A stretch of DNA of 64,000 bases from Flavobacteriaceae bacterium D16. Lineage in GTDB: Bacteria; Bacteroidota; Bacteroidia; Flavobacteriales; Flavobacteriaceae. The notes under the pieces are model-generated. The model worked only from the letters and a program-made list of their open reading frames with translations, had not been told where the DNA came from and ran no database searches. Of the stretch, positions 25,392 through 34,320 are shown one piece after another (position 1 is the stretch's first letter; the number at the start of each line of letters is the position of its first letter). Position numbers and translations under genes: made by a program. The stretch covers positions 1,054,001 through 1,118,000 of the forward strand of contig JAJTJC010000035.1 in the NCBI GenBank assembly GCA_021295155.1, read 5' to 3'.

Positions 25392-26564
25392 TTAGTACGG
25401 ATGTTCACTTAACAAATGACGGTATAATTCCCGTGTTGCGCTGCACCCCAGTTGCTCCATGATCTGTTGTAATTGAGTCTTAAGCATGGAAATGGTGTGT
25501 GTACCCCCTTTTCTGCCCAATGCAGCTACCCCGTACATAAAAGGTCGTCCCATAAAAGTAAATGCCGCGCCTGTTGCCATTGCTCTGGCAATATCCGGCC
25601 CGGAGCGCAGGCCACCGTCCATCATGATTGCCATTTGGTCTCCGTAAAGCCAGGCGAGCCGTTTTAAGGAGGAAATAGTGGCCTCTCCGGCATCCAGTTG
25701 CCTGCCACCGTGGTTAGAGATGATAACCCCATCCATACCCAGTTTAATTGCCTTTTTCATATCAGAGGCTGAAGCTACCCCCTTGAGTACCAGTTTACCC
25801 TTCCATCGGTCCCGAATAGGGCCTATTTTATCTTCATTCAGCCGTTTGTCAAAGGTCTGGTCCATAAACTGTCCCAACTGACCGAGATTAAGACCATTGG
25901 GCATATAGGGTTTCAGATTGGCAAAACCAGGCTTACCTTCCCTTAAAGTGGCCAGGCTCCAATGTGGGTGGGCGAGCATCTGTAAAATATTATTTAAGGT
26001 CATTCGGGGGGGCATGGACAGTCCAGAGCGAATCTCTTTGGGCCGGTATCCGAAGGTGGGGACATCACACAGTAAGACGAGCACTTCCGCCCCGGCTGCT
26101 TCAGCCCGGTCAATAAGGTTGTCCCGAATCTCGTTGGAAACCGGATGGTAAAACTGGAACCAGGCCTTGCCCTCTGTAATTTTGCAAATCTCCTCAATAG
26201 GTGAAGTAGCTACGGTGCTTAAAATAAAAGGCAGGTTGTGCTCAAAGGCCGCTTTGGCCAGTATTCTTGAAGCCCCTGGCCATATCAACCCCTGAAGACC
26301 AATAGGTGCCACACCAAAAGGGGCACTGTAGGTATGTCCGAAAAGGGTGGTTGACAAATCTGTCCCCTGATATTTGCTCAGGTAGTCTGGTTGTAACTGC
26401 ACCTCTCGTATCTCACAGGTATTTCGGTTCAGGTTGACCTCATCGTTACATCCTCCATCCAGATAATCATAAGCAAATCTTGGAATGCGCTTCCTGGCCT
26501 TCTCCCTGAGATCTTCAACGCTGGGATATCTTCGATTAAATGCTATTTTGTCCTGATTTCTCAT
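25392..26564 (-). CDS. FMN-dependent alpha-hydroxy-acid dehydrogenase/oxidase
   Basis: A 390-residue member of the L-lactate dehydrogenase (LldD)/glycolate oxidase family, oxidising a 2-hydroxy acid to the keto acid with FMN. Signatures: YDYLDGGCNDEVNLNRN (FMN site) near residue 31, KGVASASDM with the catalytic lysine region, and SNHGGRQLD with the catalytic His and substrate-binding Arg. LPFILSTVATSPIEE is also typical. There is no signal peptide or membrane anchor. L-lactate is the most probable substrate, by homology only. It is separated from the SusD gene upstream by a terminator. Confidence 0.92.
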   Translation of the reverse strand: MRNQDKIAFNRRYPSVEDLREKARKRIPRFAYDYLDGGCNDEVNLNRNTCEIREVQLQPDYLSKYQGTDLSTTLFGHTYSAPFGVAPIGLQGLIWPGASRILAKAAFEHNLPFILSTVATSPIEEICKITEGKAWFQFYHPVSNEIRDNLIDRAEAAGAEVLVLLCDVPTFGYRPKEIRSGLSMPPRMTLNNILQMLAHPHWSLATLREGKPGFANLKPYMPNGLNLGQLGQFMDQTFDKRLNEDKIGPIRDRWKGKLVLKGVASASDMKKAIKLGMDGVIISNHGGRQLDAGEATISSLKRLAWLYGDQMAIMMDGGLRSGPDIARAMATGAAFTFMGRPFMYGVAALGRKGGTHTISMLKTQLQQIMEQLGCSATRELYRHLLSEHPY

Positions 26565-26663
26565 GGCTTGACTTCACATAAAGGTACATATTCCTAATAT
26601 GTAATTGAAGTTAAGAAGCAAGGCAAACTATCCTTCTGCCTAGGGTTAATTTAGGGAAAGAAA

Positions 26664-26698
26664 AAAGCCCTTCCCATGAAATTTATGAGAAGGACTTT
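26664..26698 (-). terminator. Terminator of the SusC/SusD operon
   Basis: Arms AAAGCCCTTC and GAAGGACTTT (one mismatch or G-U pair), extended inward by CAT/ATG, enclose a GAAATTT loop. It is placed 50 nt downstream of the SusD stop at 26749 on the minus strand, with a T-rich run after it in that direction. It could work both ways. Confidence 0.7.
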
Positions 26699-26748
26699 CA
26701 AAAAACTAACTCAAAATTATATCTATTGCAATCGATATATTCGAGTGG

Positions 26749-28395
26749 TTAGTTAGGGTTCTGGTCACCAGGTCCCAGGTTAGGATTGGCATCAATCTCA
26801 GCCTGTGGGATCTTAAATATCCATCGGTTTTCTACTGATGGCCTATCAATCTGGTAAGCATCCTGGTAAAGGATCTCAGAAGCTCCGGAACCTCCGTCAG
26901 CAGCATGGTCAATAGGTTCATCCCAACGAATATGATCAGTATATCCAAAACCTTCCGCATATAATTCGAGGCGACGCTGCCACTTAATGTGGTCCATCAA
27001 TGACTGCTGGGTGTTGTATTGCGTTACATCATAAGCGCTATCGCGTTCACTACCCAGCGCATTAAGTGCTGCCTGAGCTGCAGGGATGTTATTTAACATA
27101 GCATAGGCCTCAGCTTCGATCAGATACATTTCTGCTGTACGCATGTAAATTACGTCATCCGGATCAATAGAACCAGGGTTCTTATTTTTCAGCTTAAAGT
27201 GCATATAAGGGTGCAGGTTAAACCTGGTGGTAATACCGTATACATTGTTTATGGAATCCACGGCCGCATCAAATACAGCTTCGTCCGTATAATTCGGATC
27301 GTTACCAAATCCTCCCTCACCATTGGCTGCAGAAGTATTTGTGTTTGGTGCAGTGGGAAGGAAGGCTTTCTTCCTGTAATCCGTATCCGGAGCAGCGTCA
27401 ATTACCCTTCTGTCCGCAATCTTAGGATTGTTTCGAATCTGGCTACCGTTAAAGGTATTACTGGCCAAATAGAAATACGAACGGAAAAATGTGGTCTCTG
27501 CAGCAATTACATTGGATCCCCAAATAACCTCAGAAAGATCGTTTGTGTTAAATCCTGACAACCATGCTGCTTCATCCATTAAAGGGAAACCATCTCGTGC
27601 GAGTACTGCATAATCAGCTGCAGTCTGCCAATCGCCCATAGACAAAGCCATCCTTGCTTTAAGGCCATAGGCAACATTGATGTTTAACTGAGACTTGGCT
27701 GCGGGTCCACCGCCACCTCTTGGATTTCCATTCTGGAATAGACGAATAGCCTCGTCCAGATCTGCCTCAATCTGGTCATATGTCTCCTGTACGGTAGCTC
27801 TTGGTCCACTTTCAAAAGGAGGATCTGAGTTAAACAGTATGATCACCCCGGGATCTGAAGCAGGATTTCCAATCAGGTATCCTTTAGCATAATGCTGAAC
27901 CAAAGAAAGATAGGAATAAGCCCTGTAGGTATACGCCTGCCCCAAAATGGTATTCAGGGTTGGCGTTTCTGTCAAATTCCCCGCATTGTTAATCAATCCG
28001 TTGGCACCTGCAATTATGTTATAACGATGGTACCACAAAATCCTATTGGTCAATGAAAATGGATCGGTATGAGAAATCCATTGCATTTCACTTCTCCACC
28101 CCAGGTTGTTGGCACTGGCAGAATGAATCAGGCCACCGGTTAAATTATCGCCAATAGGAACCCAATAGTGGTTTCCTGCCCTTTGGGTACTACCTCCAGG
28201 GAAAATAGTCTGAGACTGTGAGTACAATCCACGATGCAATCCGTTAAGGACAAGTTGCATGTTTTCTTCACTAGCAAATGCATCAGCGGCTGCAATCGCA
28301 TCTGTTGGCGAAGTATCGAGGAAATCTTCCTCGCAAGACGTTATGGTAATCGCCAGGATTGCCAATAACATTAGTTTAAATCTACTACTTAACAT
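26749..28395 (-). CDS. SusD/RagB-family nutrient-binding lipoprotein
   Basis: The 548-residue outer-membrane lipoprotein has a signal ending in ITSC (Cys21), then EEDFLDTSPTDAIAAADAFASEEN, the hallmark SusD N-terminus. The body is TPR-like helical with TYRAYSYLSLVQHYA and a C-terminal RRLELYAEGFGYTDHIRWDE motif that is conserved in SusD proteins. It caps the SusC-type transporter encoded directly upstream (19 nt away) and binds the cargo on the cell surface. Cargo cannot be read from the sequence. No glycoside hydrolase or peptidase is adjacent. Confidence 0.95.
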   Translation of the reverse strand: MLSSRFKLMLLAILAITITSCEEDFLDTSPTDAIAAADAFASEENMQLVLNGLHRGLYSQSQTIFPGGSTQRAGNHYWVPIGDNLTGGLIHSASANNLGWRSEMQWISHTDPFSLTNRILWYHRYNIIAGANGLINNAGNLTETPTLNTILGQAYTYRAYSYLSLVQHYAKGYLIGNPASDPGVIILFNSDPPFESGPRATVQETYDQIEADLDEAIRLFQNGNPRGGGGPAAKSQLNINVAYGLKARMALSMGDWQTAADYAVLARDGFPLMDEAAWLSGFNTNDLSEVIWGSNVIAAETTFFRSYFYLASNTFNGSQIRNNPKIADRRVIDAAPDTDYRKKAFLPTAPNTNTSAANGEGGFGNDPNYTDEAVFDAAVDSINNVYGITTRFNLHPYMHFKLKNKNPGSIDPDDVIYMRTAEMYLIEAEAYAMLNNIPAAQAALNALGSERDSAYDVTQYNTQQSLMDHIKWQRRLELYAEGFGYTDHIRWDEPIDHAADGGSGASEILYQDAYQIDRPSVENRWIFKIPQAEIDANPNLGPGDQNPN

Positions 28396-28414
28396 AACTA
28401 TATTTTTTTCTTAA

Positions 28415-31400
28415 TTAAAATGATACATTTAGTCCCATAGAGATAATTCTGGCAGGATTAAAGTCGTTACCAGCAGGTGTTCCTGCTAAGTTATACTGTG
28501 GATCCAATCCGTCTCTTTTACTCTTTAAGTATAAATTCTCTCCGGAAATGGAAACTCGTAAAGCGTCCAGGCCTAAAGATTCAGTTACCTGCCTGCTGAA
28601 GTTGTATCCCAGGTTAACGTTTTTCAAAGACCAGAAAGAAGCATCAGTTAAGAATCGATCAGACTGTGTCCTGACTAAATTTGGATTACCAGATTCGAGT
28701 CTTGGAACATCTGTAATATCACCAGGCTGTCTCCAGGCTCTCAAAATATCCGGGTGGTAAGAACTTCCGAAGTTACCAGAGTGCATCATTGCCGAATATC
28801 CATTATCCAGGAATGAACCTCCTATACCAAAGGTAATCAAGAAATCCAAGGTAAAGCCTTTATAACTTAAGCTATTGGCCACAGAACCTAAAAGGTCTGG
28901 AATAGTAGAATCTCCTGTGTAGGCCCTTTCGGTAGCCTGCCAGTCGTTTGTGGTATCTGTGTTACCGTCGTTATCGGCATCAACAGGTACACTTTCTCCA
29001 TTTTCATCCAGTTCGTAAACAAGGAATAACTGGTCTCCGTTATCCGGGTCAACACCAGCGGTTCTCAAAAGGAAGAAATCAAACCTGGAACGTCCCTCTG
29101 CCCATCGTTTGGATCCGTTAATAAAAGGATCAGGTAAACTGGTGATCTCATTTTTAAAGGTTGACCCTTGCAGGGTAACATCCCAGCGAATATCATCACT
29201 TCTTACAAGGTGGGTTGTCAAAGCAACTTCCCAACCTGAGTTGTACATGTCCCCGATATTTGTTGGGACCTCATTCAATCCATTACTAGGTGCGATCGGT
29301 AAATTATAAAGCAGGTCCGATGAATTTCTCCTGTAGTATTCAACAGATCCGTCAAGGAAATTGTTGAACAAGGTAAATTCCGCCGCTACGTCAAAGTTCT
29401 CTATAGTTTCCCATTTCAGTGCCGCGTTCCCAAGATCGGTGTTGATGATCGCTGGGGCTGCCGCGTTGGAAGTAATGGAGAATCTGGGTTGAGAGATAAA
29501 GAAATCCAGAAGGTCATCGTTACCTACTTCACCGTAAGAAGCCCTGAATTTCAATGCATCAATCCAGGATACATTTTCCATAAAACTCTCCTGATCTACT
29601 CTCCAGGCACCACTCACAGAATAGAAAGTACCCCATCGTGACTCACTGCTGAATACTGAGGAACCATCCCTACGTACAGAAGCACCAATATAGTACTTGT
29701 TGTCGAAGTTATAATTGGTTCTAAGGAAGTAACCTTCAATAGATTTTCTTGTAGTGTTACCACCTAATCGAACAATGTTTGAGAAGTTGTCGTTAACAAA
29801 GATTCCAGTGGCAGTTTGAACAGTTTTCAAACCGTCAATACCGTTAAAAGTTCTGTCATAACTTTCGTGTCCGGCTGTTATGTCTAAATTGTGATTGCCA
29901 AAACTCTTATTATAGGTAATAATCTGGTTGAAGTTTTCGACCTGTCTTCTGAAACGCTCATCACTAAACCTTCCGTCTGGCTGAGCATCCCCGATAATCG
30001 CATTTTCATATTCCTGCTCCAGGCCTTCATTGATATCCCTACCGTAGTTCAATCTTACTTTAAGTCCATCGATAATTTCCCACTCTCCAAACATCCTGAA
30101 GCCATAGGTATTATCCCTGTCGCGCTCGTCGTTAAGCACCAATTCCTGAAGGGCATGACGTCCCTGGCTGATAGGCCTTGATCCGATATTGAATTCAGCA
30201 AAACCTTCACCATTATCGTAAACCGGATTTCCAAAATCATCGAGTACCAGGTTACCATTTAGATCATTAACGAATACAGGGTATACGGAACCAATGTTCT
30301 TGGCAAAACCAAAGGGGTTTACGATACTACCAGTTCCTGCAGAACTTGGACCTGCAGCATTGGATATTGTTATGTTGGCACTACCACCAACAGTGATTTT
30401 ATCACTTACATCAAATTCACCATTAACACGAGTAGTTAAACGATCAAATGCTGAAGTAACCACATATCCTTCTTCTTCCAGATAGGAAGCCGAGAAAAAT
30501 ACCCTGCTGTCTTCACCACCTCCAGAAACGTTTACGTTGTAGTTTTGTCTGACTCCTGTTCTGGTCAGCACATCGTACCAATCCAGGCTTTTGTAGATCA
30601 ACTGGGCGCTGGGATTAATACTACCGTCCAGTCCAACAATCTGATCGTTAGGCACATTAAATGGGTTATACCCAAGACTCTGGTAGATGTTGGCAGAAGC
30701 GAAGGCAGGATCTCCACCACCGGCACTTGAGTTTCTCAGGGCCTCCCACATGGTTTCGTAATACTGCTGAGGGCTTAATTCATCGTAGAAAGGTATTGCG
30801 GGGCTGGTAAGACCGTATTGCATGGAGGCAGTAACCCGCACACCTCCTTTTTTACCTGATTTGGTGGTAATGATAACCACACCATTTGCCGCCCTCGAAC
30901 CGTAAAGTGAGGTGGAGGCTGCATCTTTAAGAATGGTAAATGAAGCAATATCTTCCTGGTTAATGGCGGTTAATGCACCTTCCCATTGTACACCGTCTAC
31001 AATATACAGCGGATCGGTAGAACCATTAAGAGTACCCACACCTCGTATTACAATACCAGGTGAGGATCCGGGCTGTCCGGAAGGAGAGGTAAACTGAACC
31101 CCTGTTGCCCTACCTTCAATAGCCGCAATAGGAGAGGTTACCTGCCTTATAGCAAGGTCTTCGGCTCCTACTACAGTGGCAGAACCTGTAAAGGCTTCTT
31201 TTGTTGACGTACCATATGCGGTAACGATTACTTCTTCCAGAGACTCTACATCGTCCAGAAGTTGCACATCAATAGAGGAGCGTGATCCTACGGCTAATTC
31301 CTGTGTAACATAACCCAGGTATGAGTATACCAGAGTTTCATTAGATGAAGCCTGAATGGAGTAATTACCGTCAAAGTCGGTTTGCACACCTCTTGCGGTA

Positions 31401-31543
31401 CCCTTTACCACAACGCTCGCGCCTGGTAAGGGTGAATTACTAGCGTCGGTCACGGTACCTGTAATAGTTTTTTGCTGTGCAAATGTGAACTGCACGATAA
31501 AAACCAATAACAAGACCAATAGTCCAGATTGTTTTGTTCTCAT
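28415..31543 (-). CDS. SusC/RagA-family TonB-dependent outer-membrane transporter
   Basis: At 1042 residues this is a full-length SusC: signal peptide (ending FTFAQ), a carboxypeptidase-regulatory-like domain (ITGTVTDASNSPLPGASVVVKG, about residues 25-105), a TonB box region ending in VTAYG, a plug with GVGTLNGSTDPLYIVDGVQWEG, and a 22-strand barrel ending in a C-terminal Phe. It imports an oligomer with energy from TonB, together with the SusD partner. The start ATG at 31541-31543 is unambiguous. I found no clear TAnnTTTG box in the 377-nt upstream region. Confidence 0.96.
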   Translation of the reverse strand: MRTKQSGLLVLLLVFIVQFTFAQQKTITGTVTDASNSPLPGASVVVKGTARGVQTDFDGNYSIQASSNETLVYSYLGYVTQELAVGSRSSIDVQLLDDVESLEEVIVTAYGTSTKEAFTGSATVVGAEDLAIRQVTSPIAAIEGRATGVQFTSPSGQPGSSPGIVIRGVGTLNGSTDPLYIVDGVQWEGALTAINQEDIASFTILKDAASTSLYGSRAANGVVIITTKSGKKGGVRVTASMQYGLTSPAIPFYDELSPQQYYETMWEALRNSSAGGGDPAFASANIYQSLGYNPFNVPNDQIVGLDGSINPSAQLIYKSLDWYDVLTRTGVRQNYNVNVSGGGEDSRVFFSASYLEEEGYVVTSAFDRLTTRVNGEFDVSDKITVGGSANITISNAAGPSSAGTGSIVNPFGFAKNIGSVYPVFVNDLNGNLVLDDFGNPVYDNGEGFAEFNIGSRPISQGRHALQELVLNDERDRDNTYGFRMFGEWEIIDGLKVRLNYGRDINEGLEQEYENAIIGDAQPDGRFSDERFRRQVENFNQIITYNKSFGNHNLDITAGHESYDRTFNGIDGLKTVQTATGIFVNDNFSNIVRLGGNTTRKSIEGYFLRTNYNFDNKYYIGASVRRDGSSVFSSESRWGTFYSVSGAWRVDQESFMENVSWIDALKFRASYGEVGNDDLLDFFISQPRFSITSNAAAPAIINTDLGNAALKWETIENFDVAAEFTLFNNFLDGSVEYYRRNSSDLLYNLPIAPSNGLNEVPTNIGDMYNSGWEVALTTHLVRSDDIRWDVTLQGSTFKNEITSLPDPFINGSKRWAEGRSRFDFFLLRTAGVDPDNGDQLFLVYELDENGESVPVDADNDGNTDTTNDWQATERAYTGDSTIPDLLGSVANSLSYKGFTLDFLITFGIGGSFLDNGYSAMMHSGNFGSSYHPDILRAWRQPGDITDVPRLESGNPNLVRTQSDRFLTDASFWSLKNVNLGYNFSRQVTESLGLDALRVSISGENLYLKSKRDGLDPQYNLAGTPAGNDFNPARIISMGLNVSF

Positions 31544-31881
31544 GTGTTGATTTTTTAAGTTAGAAGAGGTAAAAATCCTAAAAAAAGGTTAATAAACCTA
31601 GTATTTTTATGTTAAGATTAAGAAAATACAGGCATTTTAACTATTTCTCACTACAGTTAGGCGAAAACACGTTTTTCTCAAAAAAAACAAGAACATTTTG
31701 ATGGTTCTCCAATGTTAAACACGGCTTTTTGTTAAGCGGGTTAGAGCACTATTTGTAAGGTTTCGGACAGATATCCTCTTTAGCCTAAAAGAGTTGGTTT
31801 TAAACTGAAGACTTACACAAAAATTAGTTATCTAACCACTACGGATATTTCTGCTTCTTATTTTTACAAAAGGTCCCGAAC
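31544..31881. other. Intergenic region between divergent genes
   Basis: About 340 nt separate the SusC start from the promoter of the exonuclease gene. It is AT-rich with no open frame of note, no strong hairpin and no exact -7 box reading toward SusC. Confidence 0.5.
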
Positions 31882-31889
31882 TATATTTG
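31882..31889 (+). promoter_or_regulatory. -7 promoter box of the exonuclease/GIY-YIG gene
   Basis: TATATTTG matches TAnnTTTG exactly and ends 31 nt before the GTG start at 31921. Confidence 0.45.
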
Positions 31890-31920
31890 TGCTTACTTTA
31901 GTATTTCATAAAAATCAGCA

Positions 31921-33294
31921 GTGTATACAATTGTCGATATAGAAACTACCGGAAACGGGATCAAAGGCAACAAGATCACGGAAATTTCCATTTTTAAAAC
32001 CGATGGACATCAGGTTCTTGACGAATTTACTTCACTGGTCAACCCGGAATGTGAAATCCCCTACTTTATTACCGGACTTACCGGGATTGACAATTTCATG
32101 GTTCGTGAAGCCCCTACCCTGAAAGAAATCGCTCCGAAAATAGAGGAGATCACCCGTGATTGTATTTTCGTGGCCCATAGTGTTAATTTTGACTATCACG
32201 TTATTAAAAACGAGTTTTCCCTGATCGGAAAATCCTTCGTACGTAAAAAGCTTTGTACTGTACGCCTCGCCAGAAGGGCATTTCCAGGCATCTCCTCCTA
32301 TAGCCTGGGAAAATTATGTACTGCCCTGGAAATACCCATCACAGACCGCCACCGGGCCCGCGGGGATGCCGAAGCCACCATGGTCCTTTTCCAGAAAGTA
32401 CTTTCCCAGCCGGATTCGGAATCTCTTATTAGTCACTTTTTAAACGCCAGATCTCAGGAAGCCACATTACCTCCCGGATTATCAAGAAAAACCTATGATC
32501 GCCTGCCCAAAAAACCGGGAGTCTACTATTTCAAAAACGGCAAAGGCGAAATTATTTATGTAGGCAAGGCCAAAAGCATCCAAAAAAGGGTATTGGGGCA
32601 TTTTTATGACCGATCTGAGAAGGAAATGCGACTTTGCCGTGAAACTTCAGACATCAGTTTTGAATTGTCCGGAAGTGATCTTCTGGCATTACTCATGGAA
32701 TCGGCTGCTATCAAACATCATTTCCCTAAATACAACAGGGCTCAAAAGCGCAATACGGTTCCTTACGGGATTTTCTCCTATGAAGATCGAAATGGTATAA
32801 AACACCTGGCTTACGAACGTTTATCAAAAGTCAATCGACCTATAGCAGTGCTCAGAAATACCACGGAATGTCGGCTGTTTATGGAAGAACTTTGTAAAGC
32901 CTATGAGCTGTGCCCCAGGTATTGCCACTTACAGCAAAATGTAAAACAGTGCTCCCATTTTCGCATTGCTAATTGCAGGGGTATATGTCGTGGAGAAGAA
33001 ACGGTATATGCTTATAACGAAAGAGTAGAGCGGGCCATTGAAGATTATCGCAACCAACAGGAAAACCTGCTCATCAAGGAAAAAGGAAGAAATGCCAATG
33101 AAGAAGCTGTTGTGTGCATTCAAGACGGTTGTTACAAGGGATATGGTTTTGTTAACAAGGAAATAAGCTTGTCCTCAATTGAAGATTTATTGGCTCTAAT
33201 TATTCCCCAGAAAGATACTATAGAAGCTCGTCAGCTAATTTCAGCATATTTAGCTCGTCACCCGGATAAGTGCCTGCCGCTGGAACTGCAGTGA
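31921..33294 (+). CDS. DEDDh 3'-5' exonuclease fused to a UvrC/Cho-type GIY-YIG domain
   Basis: The 457-residue protein starts with GTG. Residues about 1-165 form a DnaQ/PolIII-epsilon-type exonuclease: VDIETTGN (first acidic pair), AHSVNFDYHV, and HRARGDAEAT with the catalytic His and Asp. Residues about 195-290 form a GIY-YIG domain: KPGVYYFKNGKGEIIYVGKA and KRVLGHF, then ELLL-like LLALLMESAAIKHHFPKYN. A cysteine-containing C-terminal part (CPRYCHLQQNVKQC) follows. This resembles excision-repair incision proteins of the Cho type joined to a proofreading nuclease, so a DNA-repair role is likely. It has its own promoter box. Confidence 0.85.
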   Translation: MYTIVDIETTGNGIKGNKITEISIFKTDGHQVLDEFTSLVNPECEIPYFITGLTGIDNFMVREAPTLKEIAPKIEEITRDCIFVAHSVNFDYHVIKNEFSLIGKSFVRKKLCTVRLARRAFPGISSYSLGKLCTALEIPITDRHRARGDAEATMVLFQKVLSQPDSESLISHFLNARSQEATLPPGLSRKTYDRLPKKPGVYYFKNGKGEIIYVGKAKSIQKRVLGHFYDRSEKEMRLCRETSDISFELSGSDLLALLMESAAIKHHFPKYNRAQKRNTVPYGIFSYEDRNGIKHLAYERLSKVNRPIAVLRNTTECRLFMEELCKAYELCPRYCHLQQNVKQCSHFRIANCRGICRGEETVYAYNERVERAIEDYRNQQENLLIKEKGRNANEEAVVCIQDGCYKGYGFVNKEISLSSIEDLLALIIPQKDTIEARQLISAYLARHPDKCLPLELQ

Positions 33295-33339
33295 ATTAAG
33301 AATGTGATAAAAGCGATGGAAGTTGAACTCTGATAAGGC

Positions 33340-33438
33340 TTATTTTTTGATCTCCCGGTACATCCGAATGACGAATACAAACCAGATCAGAAAAATTATG
33401 CCTACCACTAAAGAGTAGCCTAGGATAAATGCTATCAC
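33340..33438 (-). CDS. Tiny membrane protein (32 residues), coupled to the gene before it
   Basis: GTG at 33436-33438 overlaps the TGA of the 60-residue gene (GTGA) and opens a 32-codon frame to TAA at 33340. The peptide (VIAFILGYSLVVGIIFLIWF, then VFVIRMYREIKK) is one membrane helix with a basic C-terminal end. The overlap and composition suggest a real cotranscribed gene; no family is known to me. Confidence 0.45.
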   Translation of the reverse strand: MIAFILGYSLVVGIIFLIWFVFVIRMYREIKK

Positions 33439-33617
33439 CTTCTATATTTTAAGTAGTTCATAAAACCAAGTATGGTTGGTGCCCAGAAAGCGATAAATAT
33501 GGCTTCCAGTTTGTTTCCCGTGAGAAAAAGATATTCGGATACTATAATAATAGAGAGGACCACAAGCAACATTATAAAGCTCATCGTCCCTATTTTCACA
33601 ATAAAATTCTTTAACAT
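33435..33617 (-). CDS. Small two-helix membrane protein (60 residues)
   Basis: The product is almost wholly hydrophobic: helix 1 at about residues 10-32, helix 2 at about 36-54, and a basic end LKYRR. The ATG at 33615-33617 is the only start. It overlaps the tiny gene that follows it by 3 nt. I recognise no family. A TAnnTTTA-like box lies about 25 nt upstream (near 33641-33648). Confidence 0.55.
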   Translation of the reverse strand: MLKNFIVKIGTMSFIMLLVVLSIIIVSEYLFLTGNKLEAIFIAFWAPTILGFMNYLKYRR

Positions 33618-33786
33618 GATTAGGTTTAATTATGCTTACCTAAATATAGTTATTATTTCCAACTAGGAAACTTACAGCTATATAAATTAGTGCATAGATT
33701 ATCAATTCCTAACCGAGGGATTTTTCGGATCAGAAGAATTATAGATATGACCTCCCAGGATGAGTTGACAGCCGGTCAGATATGGA

Positions 33787-33915
33787 TTACTTAGGTTTTC
33801 CGCTGTTCATTAAACTCACTAGAATAGCAATTAGTGCAATCACGACAAAGGCAAAAACTGCAATCATGATTATACCATTACTCCAATCTACCAGAGGTAT
33901 TAAAAGTGATTTCAT
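33787..33915 (-). CDS. Tiny membrane protein (42 residues)
   Basis: ATG at 33913-33915 opens a 42-codon frame ending TAA at 33787: MKSLLIPLVDWSNGIIMIA, then a hydrophobic helix, then LVSLMNSGKPK. It carries one clear membrane helix. An opposite-strand frame of 91 codons crosses the same place but has no membrane or family logic, so I favour this one. No family is recognised. Confidence 0.45.
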   Translation of the reverse strand: MKSLLIPLVDWSNGIIMIAVFAFVVIALIAILVSLMNSGKPK

Positions 33916-34040
33916 AGATGTATTTCTTCAATTAATAAAGCGAAAATACATAAGAGAATTTCCTGAAAATATGACAAATATCACACCGTGGAGATCCCTC
34001 CCGGAACCTGCTATTTGTAGAAAACGCCTATGCTTTTTTA

Positions 34041-34247
34041 CTATTTTTTGCGTTTAGCTGAATTGAGTCCGAGTAATCCATAAAGCGGACAGAAGCCTGT
34101 GAGGCTTGTCAGAAAGAAGACAACAGCCACGGCTATTAAGACGTATGCTAGAGGTTCTTGCAGGACATCGTAATATACCAATAAGGCCACCGCAACGGCG
34201 AGTAGAAAGCGAAGAACCTTATCCAATTTCCCCATATTTGTTTTCAT
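34041..34247 (-). CDS. DUF2892 (YgaP-like) inner-membrane protein
   Basis: A 68-residue protein with two membrane helices and the family pattern MGKLDKVLRFLLAV near the start and TGFCPLYGLLGLN near the end. DUF2892 modules occur alone or fused to rhodanese domains and accompany sulfide or persulfide handling genes. It lies 73 nt from the beta-lactamase-fold/rhodanese gene upstream and is probably in the same unit. ATG at 34247 or four codons later at 34235 are both possible. Confidence 0.85.
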   Translation of the reverse strand: MKTNMGKLDKVLRFLLAVAVALLVYYDVLQEPLAYVLIAVAVVFFLTSLTGFCPLYGLLGLNSAKRKK

Positions 34248-34320
34248 CCTTAATTTGATTTAGAGATTGCTGATAAAAATTAAAAGTAGGTGCATTGCCC
34301 TATGATTACTATGATAATTA

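Noticed and set aside
33782-34057. 91-codon plus-strand frame
   Set aside because: Overlaps the 42-residue membrane frame and the DUF2892 gene on the other strand and has no recognisable logic.
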